A stretch of 64,000 nt of DNA from Kangiellaceae bacterium (GCA_026196875.1 JAPHTP010000102.1:1-64000); one strand, 5' to 3'. Shown: positions 37,061 to 48,300, counted from the first letter of the stretch. Notes: generated from the letters alone by a model not told the origin. Numbers and translations are program-made.

Positions 37061-37750
37061 GTGCATAAACTCAAGATCATTATAATCATTGCGCTGCTGA
37101 CGTTAGTTGTTACCGGCTTAGTTTCTCAAAAACATGCACTAGCGTGCGAACTTGTGCAGTTTTCGGATTACAAGAAAGTAGCTCCAAATATATTCGCATC
37201 TCCTGATGTAGAAAAAGTATCGTTAATTTTAAGAGCTATTTCAGAAGGAAAGCAAAGAGTAGAGACAACCTTTGGTGAAATGAGTGCTTCACCAAAGGTT
37301 GTGATTGTGAAGAATCAAGTTGAGGCAGCCAAGTTTGGGGCGAATTCGACTGCATCGGCTCATTATACGCCTATCGGAACCTGTATTGTGCTTGGTCCTA
37401 AGGGGCAAAATGTAGACGTGACAGCGCATGAATTAACTCATGCGGAAGTTGGGCATAGAGTCGGTTGGCTTACTCATTTGTTGGAAGTTCCTATTTGGTT
37501 CAATGAGGGAGTGGCTCTTCTAGTAGATCATAGGAAACCGTTCTTAATTGAAAATATTCAACTAAGTGAAGAAGAAATTAGAGAGGTAAAGAAACTAGAC
37601 ACTGGTAGAGCATTTTTTGGAGGTGAAAATACACATAAAAATTACTTAGCATCCAGGCTAGCGGTTAATAAAATAGAGCCACTAGAATTATATGAGAAGC
37701 TCGAACTTATTCGTGATGGGGAAAGTTTCGAGGATGTATTTAATATGTAA
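37061..37750 (+). CDS. exported HExxH metallopeptidase-like protein
   Basis: A 229-residue secreted or periplasmic protein with a signal segment (about 1-28). HELTH at residues 123-127 plus a downstream NEG (148-150, Glu149 as third ligand) form a gluzincin-type zinc site, as in peptidase MA-like families. The substrate is unknown. It starts with GTG, lies 112 bases after the permease on the same strand and may belong to the exporter operon, for example processing an exported peptide; that link is inference. Confidence 0.72.
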   Translation: MHKLKIIIIIALLTLVVTGLVSQKHALACELVQFSDYKKVAPNIFASPDVEKVSLILRAISEGKQRVETTFGEMSASPKVVIVKNQVEAAKFGANSTASAHYTPIGTCIVLGPKGQNVDVTAHELTHAEVGHRVGWLTHLLEVPIWFNEGVALLVDHRKPFLIENIQLSEEEIREVKKLDTGRAFFGGENTHKNYLASRLAVNKIEPLELYEKLELIRDGESFEDVFNM

Positions 37751-37852
37751 AACTTGCAACTAACTCAATATCTTAAATGTACGCTTTCCTATAAAATATG
37801 AGATTCTCTCCTTGGTTCTAATTACCTCAACATAAAGTTATTAAATTACCAA

Positions 37853-38305
37853 TTATTCCAATCGTCTAACCATTTGATATTCATCGATCCCTGAAAATAT
37901 ACCATCGGGTATTATCTGGCAGGTTTCAAAACCAAATTTTTCAAAGAAACCATGTGCTTTGCCTGAGGTTTTAATTAATATATCGACTTTTCCGTAAAGG
38001 ATTTCGATTTTGCCTATTCTAAATTCTAGCAATTGAGTACCCAAGCCTAATTTGTGGCGGGAATTATCGATGATTCCCCAGCGAAGAAAATAGCCTTTAT
38101 TTTGCCTGTCCCAGCCTCCAGCGGCAACTACTTCACCATCTAAGAAACCAACGTAGTAATTCTCGATCTCCTCAGAGCTATCTAAAAACTGAGCATAGTC
38201 TTTGACTTCTTCCGGTGAAAAGTAGCCATTTAAGTTGCTCTTAAATAGTTCGATACATTCGCTCTTGTATTTCGGTTTGTAGGCTATAAATTCAACTTTA
38301 AACAT
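37853..38305 (-). CDS. GNAT family N-acetyltransferase
   Basis: A 150-residue acetyltransferase. It opens MFKVEFIAYKPKYKSECIEL, contains YYVGFLDGEVVAAGGWD, the acetyl-CoA loop RHKLGLGTQLLEF and a late FFEKFGFETC. ATG 38305 is selected because GGAGGT sits 5 bases before it; the longer frame starts further upstream without a ribosome site. Substrate unknown. Confidence 0.82.
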   Translation of the reverse strand: MFKVEFIAYKPKYKSECIELFKSNLNGYFSPEEVKDYAQFLDSSEEIENYYVGFLDGEVVAAGGWDRQNKGYFLRWGIIDNSRHKLGLGTQLLEFRIGKIEILYGKVDILIKTSGKAHGFFEKFGFETCQIIPDGIFSGIDEYQMVRRLE

Positions 38306-38448
38306 GACTACCTCCATATAAACAATATGAAATAAAGTTGGCAATATGTCCAGATGATAGCTATTGAATCTATTTCCATGGATATGGCTTGCTTAAATTT
38401 TCAAATCTAGGAAAATAGGGAAGGAAACGAACAAAAGAAATAACCTAT

Positions 38449-39108
38449 ATGAGCTCCTGGACTGATATCCTCGCGGAAGAAAAACAACAAGATTACTTTA
38501 AGCAGACCATGCAATATGTCGCTTCTCGTCGGGAACAGGGTGTGACGGTTTTCCCTCCTAAGGAAGACGTATTCAATGCATTTAAAGTCACACCATTTGA
38601 GCAAGTCAAAGTGGTTATTTTAGGACAAGACCCTTACCACGGCCCTAATCAAGCCCACGGCCTTTGTTTTTCGGTCAAACATGGTATCAAGCCGCCGCCT
38701 TCGTTAGTGAATATGTATAAAGAATTGCAAACAGATATATCAGGCTTTCAAATTCCTTCGCATGGGTATTTGCAAAAATGGGCAGAACAAGGGGTGCTGC
38801 TTCTTAACACCGTTCTCACGGTGGAGCAAGGGCAAGCGCATTCGCATAAGCATTTAGGGTGGGAGCAGTTTACGGATAAGGTTATTCAAGGGATCAGCGA
38901 TTATGGCCAGGGTGTTGTTTTTTTATTATGGGGATCTCACGCGCAAAAAAAGGGGAACTGTATCGATACCCAAAAACATCATGTTTTAAAGGCACCCCAC
39001 CCATCACCTCTATCTGCTCATCGCGGATTTTTCGGTTGTAAACACTTCTCGAAAGCGAATGAGTTGTTAGTCGCTCAGGGAAAGGAGCAGATTGACTGGT
39101 GTATTTAG
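38449..39108 (+). CDS. ung: uracil-DNA glycosylase
   Basis: Removes uracil from DNA in base excision repair. A 219-residue family 1 enzyme with the catalytic water-activating motif [18 protein letters not shown] (Asp61), LLNTVLTV, and the DNA-intercalation loop [11 protein letters not shown]. Length and motifs are complete. Confidence 0.98.
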   Translation: MSSWTDILAEEKQQDYFKQTMQYVASRREQGVTVFPPKEDVFNAFKVTPFEQVKVVILGQDPYHGPNQAHGLCFSVKHGIKPPPSLVNMYKELQTDISGFQIPSHGYLQKWAEQGVLLLNTVLTVEQGQAHSHKHLGWEQFTDKVIQGISDYGQGVVFLLWGSHAQKKGNCIDTQKHHVLKAPHPSPLSAHRGFFGCKHFSKANELLVAQGKEQIDWCI

Positions 39109-39264
39109 TTCAAAATCGGGGCTGGCCAGAATTTCGAGCAATTTATATATACGAAGAAAAAGCTTAAACTAGAATAAAAGCATCAGCTATGACTTGCTAA
39201 ACAATCAATGTATGCCGATGCTATGTCAAATTTATTTTTGCTAAGCGTTCATTGGTATTTCGGC

Positions 39265-42084
39265 CTAAATAATATTTCCTGACTTAAGAATATTCTGTAA
39301 ACGTAACTCCCCTTGCTGGCGTATTTCTGCGCTGACGAAACCCACCGACAACCATTGCTCAAAATATTTCAGTGCCGCCTTTGTTTTATCAGTTTCGCTG
39401 GCTGTACCGATGCCTTTTTCCAGTATTTCAAGCTGTCTGGTCATTCTTTCTTGTTTAAATTCCCCAGGTGAACTAATGCCTAGTGCAATTTCTGCATCTA
39501 GTAGAATTCGATTTAATTCCGCATCGCTTTCGATTGAAGGAGCTTGCTGTGATAAATCGATTCTTTTCCGGAGTATGTCTCTAATATTTGAACTGCAATT
39601 TAACTCCGATAACGCCTCTGCAATTTGCTCAATTCCTTCTAGCCCACCGGAAGTTCTCTTTTGCTCTAACTGATGCAGTTGTAAATCAAAATCGAGGATA
39701 CTTTTTATTTCTCTAACGCGTTGACGTTGGCTAATTCCTTGAAATGCGGTTTGATAATTATTTTGAGCTTGTTCATATTTTCTTAACAAGTCTTTTGCGT
39801 CTTTACGTGGAAGTTCCATGCTCTTGTCAAACTGCTCAATAACCCCATTATATTCTTGTGAGGTTTTCTTAAGCTGCTTATCTTCTAGAGCACTTAACGC
39901 ATTTATCTTGTTTATCAGCTCAAGCAAAAGCTCTTTATTCGATGTTAGTTTTGACTTAAATGCCTGCTTTTCTTCATCGCGTCTATTAAAAACCTGATCC
40001 AAGGCTTTTCTAAAATTTTTCCATTCTTCTTTATCAGCTTTATAAAAGGTAATTCCTAATTGTTTCCAATCCTGCTGCAACTGTTTGGCATTATCAACTG
40101 CAGCTCGTACATCTTCTTGTTGTGCAAGCTTGATTGCCTTTTTCGTTAAGTCTTGACGTAATTCCAAGTTTCCTTCTTTTAATGATTGCAAATGACTTTT
40201 TATCGCTTTTAGTAGCTGATTAAAACGGTTTTGCACCCGCTTACGCTCATTTTGAGGAATGGGTTCAAATTGCTTCCACTGCTTAGTGACTTGTGAGTAT
40301 TTTTTATCTAGCGACTTCCAGAAGTCATTGTCGTGAGAGTCGCCATTCCAATCCGTCGAATTAATAAACTGGTCGAGCTCTTCGCAAATTTTTAACTTGC
40401 TTTCTAAGTTGTCCGCCTTTATTTTGTCTTGTTCTGCGTAGTAAGTCAGGCAGGGCTTGTATGCTAAATCAGAAGCCGATTTAAATTGGTCCCAAAGCAA
40501 ATGATCTGCTTGAGCGTCAGATGAAATCAGTTCGTGCCATTCTTCTTGCAATTGATGAATCTTTTCGGCTAATTCTAGAGGCGAATGTTGTTTCTCCGAT
40601 AGTGCCTGCATCGACTTAACTAAAGCTTCTTTTTTGGGGGTAGTAGCAAAGGCGTGCCAATCTCTAAGTTCGTCCAACTGCTCTAGTAGCGACTGGACCT
40701 TGCTTTCCATCGTAGATAAGAATTTTCCACTAAGCTGTTCTTTCTCAAAATTGATATAGTTGAGTAGTTTATTGGCTGCAATAAGATTTTTTTGTGAAAT
40801 GTGCTTTTTTAGAGCTGTCAGCTTGTGATTTAGGTGAGCACTTTTTTTCTTCTGCTCGCCTTCGTAAGCATCTATTTTCTTTAGTATGTCAGACTCGTGT
40901 TTTTTTACTTCAACTAGAATGTTTGGCTTAGCCAAATCACTTAACCATCCTAGTTGTTTTTGCATTTTTCTCAATTCTGATAGTTGCTCAGACAACTCAT
41001 TAACCGAGTCTGCTGGTGGTTGACTTGTGAGGTTGCTAAACACTTCTCTTTGTTGTTCGAGATCGAGCCAAGCTGAAAAATAACGTTTCAATTTATCAGT
41101 TGCGATAACAAACTGGGCTTTAACTTCTGCTTTCGGCTCGACGTCTTCAGTTGAGCGAGCCCATGTTGATTCAATTAATTGGAAGGCTTCTTCTGTGGGC
41201 TTAATAGTATCTAATTGTTCGTTTTCCAGTTCTTCAATCAGCGACTCCAATTGCCGATAAAGTTCTGATTGTTGAGAGTGAACTTCAGCGTCATGTTGTA
41301 CAGCTGCGAGCTCTGCTTGTTTAGACTCAATTAATTGCACGCAATTTGCGAGAGCAAGCCGGTATCGGCTTTCAAATTCATCAATGTAAGTAGTTTCCAG
41401 CGACTGCCAGTTTCTTTGTTGTACTTCGACTTTGGCGTTAAATTGGGTATCCCAAGTTTGCTTAACCAGTCTTTCAAGCGCGACGCATATTTTTTGCGCC
41501 TGTTCTTTATTGTCTAGGCGTTGTTTTTCAATTAGCTTGATAGCGCCGAGTTTTTCTTTAGCTCTTTGTAATACTTGCTTATGCGAAACATCCTTGACCA
41601 ATTTTTGGAGTAAATCCGGCGATTGAATTTTTTCCAGAGCTAAAAGCTTAGTATCAAGAATTTTAGTTTTGCGGACTAAACTATCAAGCAGCGATTCATT
41701 GTCCAAGTTTTGTACTATCGTGTTTGCTAGCACCGCCGAGTCGCAGTATGAAATTGCTTCAATCACTTGCGGTTGTGGCCAGGACCCGCTACGTTGATTA
41801 AATTGAACCGCTAAAGCCTGGCTATTGTCAGACTGCAATTGGCTAATTCTAGCAGCCAGTTCAATCCATAGAATTGGGCTTTCTGCCTGGTTTAGTAACG
41901 GTTGAAGGTCTCTAACTTGCTCGATTTTCCCCAAAACTGTTTTTCGAATATCGGCTTGTGGCTCAGATAGCACCAACTGGGTAAGAATGGAAATATCAGA
42001 GATCGGATCTAGATCGTTAACTGCTTGAGCGCGAACTAGCGGATCGGTGTGCTTCCACTTTGGCGTGAAAAGTGACTTGAACAT
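39265..42084 (-). CDS. giant DUF349 repeat protein
   Basis: A 939-residue, highly charged, almost entirely helical protein. Several DUF349 units are present in the central and C-terminal parts, including stretches such as WKQFEPIPQNERKRVQNRFNQ and WKQLGITFYKADKEEWKNFR, with coiled-coil between. The N-terminus (about 5-60) is a separate HEAT-like region. No membrane or signal segment, so it is cytoplasmic. DUF349 proteins occur widely in gammaproteobacteria and have no established role. No strong ribosome site precedes the ATG. Confidence 0.88.
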   Translation of the reverse strand: MFKSLFTPKWKHTDPLVRAQAVNDLDPISDISILTQLVLSEPQADIRKTVLGKIEQVRDLQPLLNQAESPILWIELAARISQLQSDNSQALAVQFNQRSGSWPQPQVIEAISYCDSAVLANTIVQNLDNESLLDSLVRKTKILDTKLLALEKIQSPDLLQKLVKDVSHKQVLQRAKEKLGAIKLIEKQRLDNKEQAQKICVALERLVKQTWDTQFNAKVEVQQRNWQSLETTYIDEFESRYRLALANCVQLIESKQAELAAVQHDAEVHSQQSELYRQLESLIEELENEQLDTIKPTEEAFQLIESTWARSTEDVEPKAEVKAQFVIATDKLKRYFSAWLDLEQQREVFSNLTSQPPADSVNELSEQLSELRKMQKQLGWLSDLAKPNILVEVKKHESDILKKIDAYEGEQKKKSAHLNHKLTALKKHISQKNLIAANKLLNYINFEKEQLSGKFLSTMESKVQSLLEQLDELRDWHAFATTPKKEALVKSMQALSEKQHSPLELAEKIHQLQEEWHELISSDAQADHLLWDQFKSASDLAYKPCLTYYAEQDKIKADNLESKLKICEELDQFINSTDWNGDSHDNDFWKSLDKKYSQVTKQWKQFEPIPQNERKRVQNRFNQLLKAIKSHLQSLKEGNLELRQDLTKKAIKLAQQEDVRAAVDNAKQLQQDWKQLGITFYKADKEEWKNFRKALDQVFNRRDEEKQAFKSKLTSNKELLLELINKINALSALEDKQLKKTSQEYNGVIEQFDKSMELPRKDAKDLLRKYEQAQNNYQTAFQGISQRQRVREIKSILDFDLQLHQLEQKRTSGGLEGIEQIAEALSELNCSSNIRDILRKRIDLSQQAPSIESDAELNRILLDAEIALGISSPGEFKQERMTRQLEILEKGIGTASETDKTKAALKYFEQWLSVGFVSAEIRQQGELRLQNILKSGNII

Positions 42085-42149
42085 AGAAAACTACAGCTGC
42101 TAAAAAGGTTGGATTATACCAACCGGAATATTTTGGGGCAAAGTCAATA

Positions 42150-42653
42150 CTAGAATCTTAATTCATACAGCCAGCTATCACGCCACAAGCCAGCCAGTTG
42201 CCCAATTCTTTCTCGGTAACCGACCAATCGAAAGCCTGTTTTTTCGTGCATTTTTACCGAAGCTGTATTTTCGGGAAAAATGGCTGATTGAAGTGTCCAG
42301 ACCCCTTGCGCTTTTGCTTTCTCGACTAATTGGCACATTAGCTGGCTACCAATTCCCATTCCTTGGGCGTTAGAGTCGATGTAAATGCTAACTTCTGCAA
42401 CTCCTCTATAGCAATATCTGCTGGATGTGGGACTCAGTGCGCACCACCCAAGAGCGTTCCCGGTTTTTTGATACACTAATCTGGGGCTTTTTAGGTGGTT
42501 TTTATTCCAGTCGTTCCAATTTGGGAGTTGAGTTTGAAATGTCGCGTTTTTTGAATCTAGCGCTTGTTGGTATATTTCCATCATGCGGGGAAAATCATTT
42601 GGCTGCATTGAGTCTATCGAGAAATTATGTTCGGTAATGCTTGGTTTTGACAT
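42150..42653 (-). CDS. GNAT acetyltransferase, phosphinothricin-acetyltransferase-like
   Basis: A 167-residue enzyme of the PAT/MnaT-like GNAT group. Motifs are the opening IDSMQPNDFPRMMEIYQQAL, ATFQTQLPNWNDW, AEVSIYIDSNAQGMGIGSQLM (acetyl-CoA loop) and GFRLVGYRERIGQLAGLWRD, the typical PAT ending. Relatives acetylate methionine sulfone, sulfoximine or phosphinothricin; the natural substrate is not known. Confidence 0.86.
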   Translation of the reverse strand: MSKPSITEHNFSIDSMQPNDFPRMMEIYQQALDSKNATFQTQLPNWNDWNKNHLKSPRLVYQKTGNALGWCALSPTSSRYCYRGVAEVSIYIDSNAQGMGIGSQLMCQLVEKAKAQGVWTLQSAIFPENTASVKMHEKTGFRLVGYRERIGQLAGLWRDSWLYELRF

Positions 42654-42919
42654 GTTAAATTGCTAGAAATGAGTTATTAAAGAATAAGCCGAGCAATTTT
42701 GATGCCCGGTTTGAAATCTTCATTTAGAAATTGATAGCGCCTGATACATGTCAAGTCAGTTAAGCATAGGATATCTTAGTATTAAGAAAGGGGTTAAAAA
42801 GTGAACCCTGAGGTAAAGTGCACAAAACCTGATGATCTGAAAGCGTCAAAATGGTTGTATAGCAGCTGTTGACCATAGTTGTATTGGCAGAGATCGCCTT
42901 TAGTTGAGGAGGGCTATCA

Positions 42920-43903
42920 ATGTCGCAAAAAACTGAACAACAGAAAGGTAAGCGGCGGTCCGCTTCTTCAACGGCATTCAATGCACGCGATCTGCTTGTA
43001 GTCGTTGATTTTCGCCAAGAGTCACATTATGCGCTGCCGCGTGCTTTTGACCTGGCGAAAAAATTCGGCTCCAAACTGACTCTGGCTACCTGCGTCTACC
43101 AAAATATTGTTGATATCATTCCAGCTACAAGTAGTCTAGATTGGGAAGCAATTCGAGATGAAGCCCTTGCTCACTATGAGAATGAATTAAGGAAACTTGC
43201 AACCGAGCTTTGCCAACAGACTTTTGGGAGTGAAATGTTTGAGAGGTGCTTGGCCAATATTCACTATGAAGTGAGGTGGGACAAAAGTTTTCATCATGGG
43301 CTTGTGGAGCTGATCAATAATCAACATTTTGACTTAATCGTCAAAACCGCACACCATCATAACACTCTCCAAAAACTGTTTTTTACACCCACTGATTGGC
43401 ACCTTTTACGCGAAACCAAAACCAACATCTTATTTGTAAAAAAAGGTGCATGGCCTTCTTCAACTTCAATAATGGGGGCGATCAACATTGAAGCTGATGA
43501 TCAGCACCAAAAGCTTAATCAGGAAATCGTGGAAACTACAGTAAAGTTGGCCTCACTTTGTCAAAGTGAGGCCAAAATTCTCAATGTTTTTCCGTGGCCG
43601 GCAATCGATCTAGATAAATTCAAGTATCTGTTTGATAAAAAGGATCAATTTCTCGATATTAAAAACCAACATAAAAATGCAGTGGAATCATACGTCAAAG
43701 GGTATCCTGAACTTGCAGGAAATGTCATCATAGCCGAAGGGTTGGAGCCGGAAGAAACAATTCCAGAGTTAATAAAGTCTACCTATTCTGACTTGCTCGT
43801 CATGGGGTGCGTCGGGCGCTCCGGGGTTTCCGGAGCTGTCATCGGTAATACTGCAGAGAAAATATTGGACAAACTCGATTGCGAAGTCTTGGTGCTACAG
43901 TAA
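42920..43903 (+). CDS. tandem universal stress protein
   Basis: A 327-residue protein with two UspA domains (about 25-175 and 185-327). The second domain ends in LLVMGCVGRSGVSGAVIGNTAEKILDKLDCEVLVLQ, split over an ATP-binding Gly/Ser loop. The first domain lacks that consensus (LIVKTAHHHNTLQKLFF). UspE-like architecture. TGAGGAGGG is a strong ribosome site. Its basic N-terminal extension (KQQ...KGKRRSAS) is unusual. Confidence 0.92.
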   Translation: MSQKTEQQKGKRRSASSTAFNARDLLVVVDFRQESHYALPRAFDLAKKFGSKLTLATCVYQNIVDIIPATSSLDWEAIRDEALAHYENELRKLATELCQQTFGSEMFERCLANIHYEVRWDKSFHHGLVELINNQHFDLIVKTAHHHNTLQKLFFTPTDWHLLRETKTNILFVKKGAWPSSTSIMGAINIEADDQHQKLNQEIVETTVKLASLCQSEAKILNVFPWPAIDLDKFKYLFDKKDQFLDIKNQHKNAVESYVKGYPELAGNVIIAEGLEPEETIPELIKSTYSDLLVMGCVGRSGVSGAVIGNTAEKILDKLDCEVLVLQ

Positions 43904-43920
43904 TTTTTTAATCGAAATAA

Positions 43921-44364
43921 TCACTCATTAACAAACCTCTGCCGATCAGGTTCTATTTTGTAACGCCGTGCCTCTGCACTATTAAGTAATTGCGGAGAAA
44001 AATAAGTGTGCAGCAGAGAAACTGCGTCTTCCAACAAATCATCGTTTTGCTTGATAAATTGCCCAAATGAGTGAGGCTTAGTTTGTTGTATTTTCTGGTG
44101 GATGATTCTCACCAAAGTGTCGGTTATCGTAAGATGAAATTTATCCGGTGCCCCTAGACTATTTGCATAGCTTTTGATCCCATCACATACTTTTTCAATG
44201 GCTTGTTCTTCTGGAAATTTCTGTAAGTACAACCATGCAATATAGAGATGACCAAGATGACCAAATAGTTGCGGATTTAAACTATGATCTTCAAAAGATT
44301 TTACGAACTCTCTATCTGATATTTGTTCGAGGGCCGCAAGTTGGTTTTTAAAAACACTTTGCAT
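43921..44364 (-). CDS. uncharacterised cytoplasmic protein
   Basis: 147 residues without signal or membrane segment, mostly helical. The sequence LFGHLGHLYIAWLYLQKFPEEQAIEKV and the FHLTITDTLVRIIHQKI region suggest a conserved fold, but I cannot name it. I chose ATG 44364, with AGAAG 7 bases upstream, rather than the TTG at 44379. It converges with the universal stress gene, 17 bases apart. Confidence 0.62.
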   Translation of the reverse strand: MQSVFKNQLAALEQISDREFVKSFEDHSLNPQLFGHLGHLYIAWLYLQKFPEEQAIEKVCDGIKSYANSLGAPDKFHLTITDTLVRIIHQKIQQTKPHSFGQFIKQNDDLLEDAVSLLHTYFSPQLLNSAEARRYKIEPDRQRFVNE

Positions 44365-44550
44365 AAAAAAACTTCTCAAAAATTGTGGATATGCGCTTAC
44401 CTTAAACTATGAAGCTATAGACGGCTCAAGCATAATTGTTTCTCTAAAGTGACTAGTCCCTACAATTAACTAGCTAACTTTAAATTATTAGCCGGTCCGC
44501 TCTAAATGTTGCTATTTTGCGGCACCCACTAATCTAATTGGCTGAATTTT

Positions 44551-44862
44551 ATGGTACTAGAGCATGCACTGCTTAAGATCATCCCGGGACAACAACATGA
44601 TTTCGAAAAGGCGTTTAGCCAAGCACAATCAATTATCGCCGGCATAAAAGGCTATCGCAAACACAGCTTAAGCCGCTGTATTGAAATGCCGAATACTTAC
44701 CTGCTGTTAGTTGAATGGGAGTGTTTAGAGGATCATACCCATGGGTTTCGACTTTCTCCCGAGTATCAACAATGGAAGATATTACTTCATCATTTTTACA
44801 CCCCATTCCCTGAAGTAATTCACTTTAATCAAGTTAATTTCACTGAGGACTTTGCGCATTAA
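44551..44862 (+). CDS. ABM-domain protein
   Basis: A 103-residue antibiotic biosynthesis monooxygenase-fold protein. It opens MVLEHALLKIIPGQQHDFEKAF and contains GYRKHSLSRCIEMP and LLLVEWECLEDHTHGFRLSPEY, the family core with a conserved His. Function unknown; a second ABM gene lies at 18289. Confidence 0.8.
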   Translation: MVLEHALLKIIPGQQHDFEKAFSQAQSIIAGIKGYRKHSLSRCIEMPNTYLLLVEWECLEDHTHGFRLSPEYQQWKILLHHFYTPFPEVIHFNQVNFTEDFAH

Positions 44863-45109
44863 TAGGCGCTAACAAAGGTGTGAAGCCAATTTTTTAGCTG
44901 AAAATCTGCACTGAAATGAACTACAATTGATAAGTAAATTAGCGTTTACATGCGGTAAAGGAGATTTAGCTGTTTACCACAATGACCAAGATAGGTCTAA
45001 AACGCGATTTTACCGTCAGTCCGGTAACCGAACTCCCGGATAAGTGAATTCCCAGATAGAAAGAACTCAATACCTACGGACAAAAGAATTCATAGTGAAA
45101 GGTGCGGAA

Positions 45110-45271
45110 ATGACTCAAGATCAATTTAATCATAGTCAGGATTCAGAGCAAAAGGATAATGACGATAACCTGATAAACCTTAATGCAGTATGGACTCTGG
45201 TCGTTATTCTGCTGGGAATACTTGGTGCTGTTTATTTAGCATACATTGGGAATCAGGTGGAATTTCTTTAA
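45110..45271 (+). CDS. small single-pass membrane protein
   Basis: 53 residues with an acidic, Asn/Asp-rich N-terminus and one membrane helix (about 28-46, VWTLVVILLGILGAVYLAYI). ATG 45110 is preferred because AAAGG is 7 bases upstream; the longer frame from 45044 has no ribosome site. Function unknown. The propeller kinase follows after about 100 bases. Confidence 0.55.
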   Translation: MTQDQFNHSQDSEQKDNDDNLINLNAVWTLVVILLGILGAVYLAYIGNQVEFL

Positions 45272-45370
45272 TTAACTTTTAACTTATTGGTCGTATATAC
45301 GGATATTTAGACCATGGTAAAACACCTGGATTGGCGTTTTACTAACAAACTTAAAGGAAGTTAGCTAAAT

Positions 45371-48300
45371 TTGGATAATGCCAAAAATAATAAAATATCT
45401 AACGAATTTATTCTGAACAATAACTATCATACTATTCGATTAGCTGTAGCGTTTATTTCTGCGGTTATCTTTGCTGGTCTAAATCTTAAAGCCAATGCCA
45501 GCTCATTAAATTTTACTCGCCATGTTTATCCACAAGGGCTAACCCAAAATAGCATTAATGATATCACTCAAGACCAGGAAGGCCTGATTTGGTTGGCCAC
45601 TCGTGGAGGAATTCATTATTACGACGGTATTCGATACACAAGGCTTGATCTGAACAGTGCTAGAGCTGAAGTTTCTACTACTTTATACGAAAGTGTGTTT
45701 GAAGACTCTCAACAATTTCTATGGTTTGGAGGATTTCAGGGAGAGGTATATCGATACAACAAATTTACGGGTGAATTAATCGATCTGAGTAAAAAAATTC
45801 GCACCTTTGTTGAGATGAACACCGATTTAGGATTTTCTGGCCAGATTTTTGTTTTCAGTCAAGTTACTCAAAATCAGTTATGGATTGGAAGTGAAGGTGG
45901 TGTAGTAGGATTGGATCTTAATACATTGAATCCATTCGCCATTTCTGAATTGAAAAGTTTCGTCAATATAAAAGGAATTACGGATATTAGGAAACATAAA
46001 CAAAATGTATGGGTGGCAACTGCTTCTGGTCTTATTGGCGTCAACTTAAACAACGGAAAAGCCCATCATTTTTTAAATGAGCCCGAAAACTCTCATTCTT
46101 TGTCCGCAAATCGAATTAGTAAACTACTCGCAACTGATCAAGCATTATGGATAGGCACTTTCACTGGTGGCTTAAATAAGATGGATTACGGAGACTTTCG
46201 ATTTATTCGGTACAACGAAAAAGCTGAGCCTGAACACAAAATTGCTGCAGGTAAAATTAACGATATTATTTTAGACAGGCAAGGCCATGTGTGGATAGCA
46301 CAACAGTCAGGCGGATTGCATCGCTATGCTCTCTCTGAAAAACGGTTTGTTCAATATCAAAAAAATAAGGGAGACAATTATTCTCTGTCTTCCAATGATA
46401 TAGCCAGTTTATATCAAGATAAAACCGGCCTTATTTGGATTGGAACCAACAATTCGGGTGTTAATCAGTATAGTGAGACTATCAACAAATTTAGGCAATT
46501 GAAAAGCAAACTTAATAATAAAAATAGCTTAAGCGATGATTTTGTCTGGGATATTAGTCTAGGACCACATGGTAATATTTGGCTAGCCACTTTAAATGGC
46601 TTAGATAAGTATAACTCTGCAACAGGCGAGTTTGAAGACTTTAAAATTACTCAGTCTATCGATCACAACAACCAGGTGATAAGTCTGGACTGGAGCGCAC
46701 ACAATACACTGTGGTTAGGTTTAGCCAATGGAGAGTTGTACGAGTTTGACCCCGTGTTAAAAAAATCTTCGGCCATTGTTCAGCCCAAGTTTACAAATCG
46801 ATTTAGTCAGAGGCGGATCTTGCATATCTTCAAAGACAAATCAGATTATCTTTGGATCTCAACCTATGAAGGAAGCTACCGACTTGCGCCGGAACAGCAA
46901 CTTGATGCGGCAAATAATTCGACTGACTATCAACTACAAAATCAAGCGGTTGCGCGTGTAATCCATCACGATAACTTAGGTCGATTTTGGTTGGGAACCA
47001 ATGGACAGGGTTTATTGTTGTATGATCAAGAACTTAATTTACTAAAAACTTTTGTTAGCCAGAAAAATATATCTACGAGCCTTTTTGATGGTGTTGTTCG
47101 TTCAATTTATGAAGATCAATTTGGTGATATGTGGATAGGTACCGGTGCAGGACTAAACAAGCTAGCGAGAGCAGATGCTGTTTCAGCAACTAACAACTTT
47201 AAGCGATATCAAATTGATAACGGAATCAAGAACGATATTGTTTATTCTATTCAGCCTGGTCGTTCCAATGAGTTATGGCTGGCGACTAATTTAGGCCTCG
47301 TAAAACTGGATATTGCCAGTGAACAGTACCTTACTTACCAAGTAGACGATGGGATATCAGCAAACGAGTTTAACGGCGACGCTTCGATAAGAAGTCAGAG
47401 CGGAGAGTTATTTTTTGGTAGTGTTTCCGGAGTAACTTATTTCGACCCACTTGCGTTGAAAGTAAATAGCTTTGAGCCTGACGTGACGATAAGAGATGTT
47501 AAAGTTGATGGTGAAAGTCTTGCCCTTGGACAGTCCTATGAAAGAGTCAGACGTGCAGATGTATTCGCTGGACAGAGTGAAATAGAAATTGAATTTGCTT
47601 CCATGGATTTCCATCAGCCAGATAAAAACCGTTATCGTTATCGGCTATTACCTTTTCAAACTGAATGGTCCGCTGAATCGAATAAATCAAAGGTCCTGTT
47701 TGCGCATCTATCGCCCGGTGAATATCAACTGGAACTAATGGCTAGCAACAACAGTGCAACTTGGACTACTAAAACGCGCAAATTAAATATATTTGTTCAT
47801 CCGCCTTGGTGGCAAAGTCAATACGCTATTTTTATCTATTTACTAGTAGCTATTTTAGCTAGCTATCTCTTTGTTAGAAAGCAGCAAAAAAAATTACGCG
47901 AGGAAAAAGAAGTCTCAGCAAAACTATCTAGGTTAAATCGACTAAAAGATGAATTTTTGGCTAACACATCTCATGAGTTTCGAACACCTCTAAATGGTAT
48001 TGTAGGATTATCTGAAGTTTTAATTGAGACTGAAAAGTTAAGTGAGGAAGCACGCCAAATGCTAGAGCTAATTAATGCTTCCGGACAAAGGTTAGCTGAA
48101 CTAGTCAACGATATTTTAGATGATGCCAGTTTAAATAACGGCAAGTTGATCTTGGAGTACCAGGAATTTTTACTAGAACCAATACTAAAAAGCGAACTAC
48201 AAAACATTGCATTTAACACCAAAAACTCAATAGCTATTGACTATAAAATGCAAGACGTTTCGCTTAAGCTAAACGCGGATCCTAAAAGGGTGAAACAAAT

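Noticed and set aside
44980-45050. A 21-codon frame starting at ATG 44981-44990 region before the small membrane gene
   Set aside because: The nearest ribosome-like site (AAAGGAGA) is too far upstream, and the frame has no other support.
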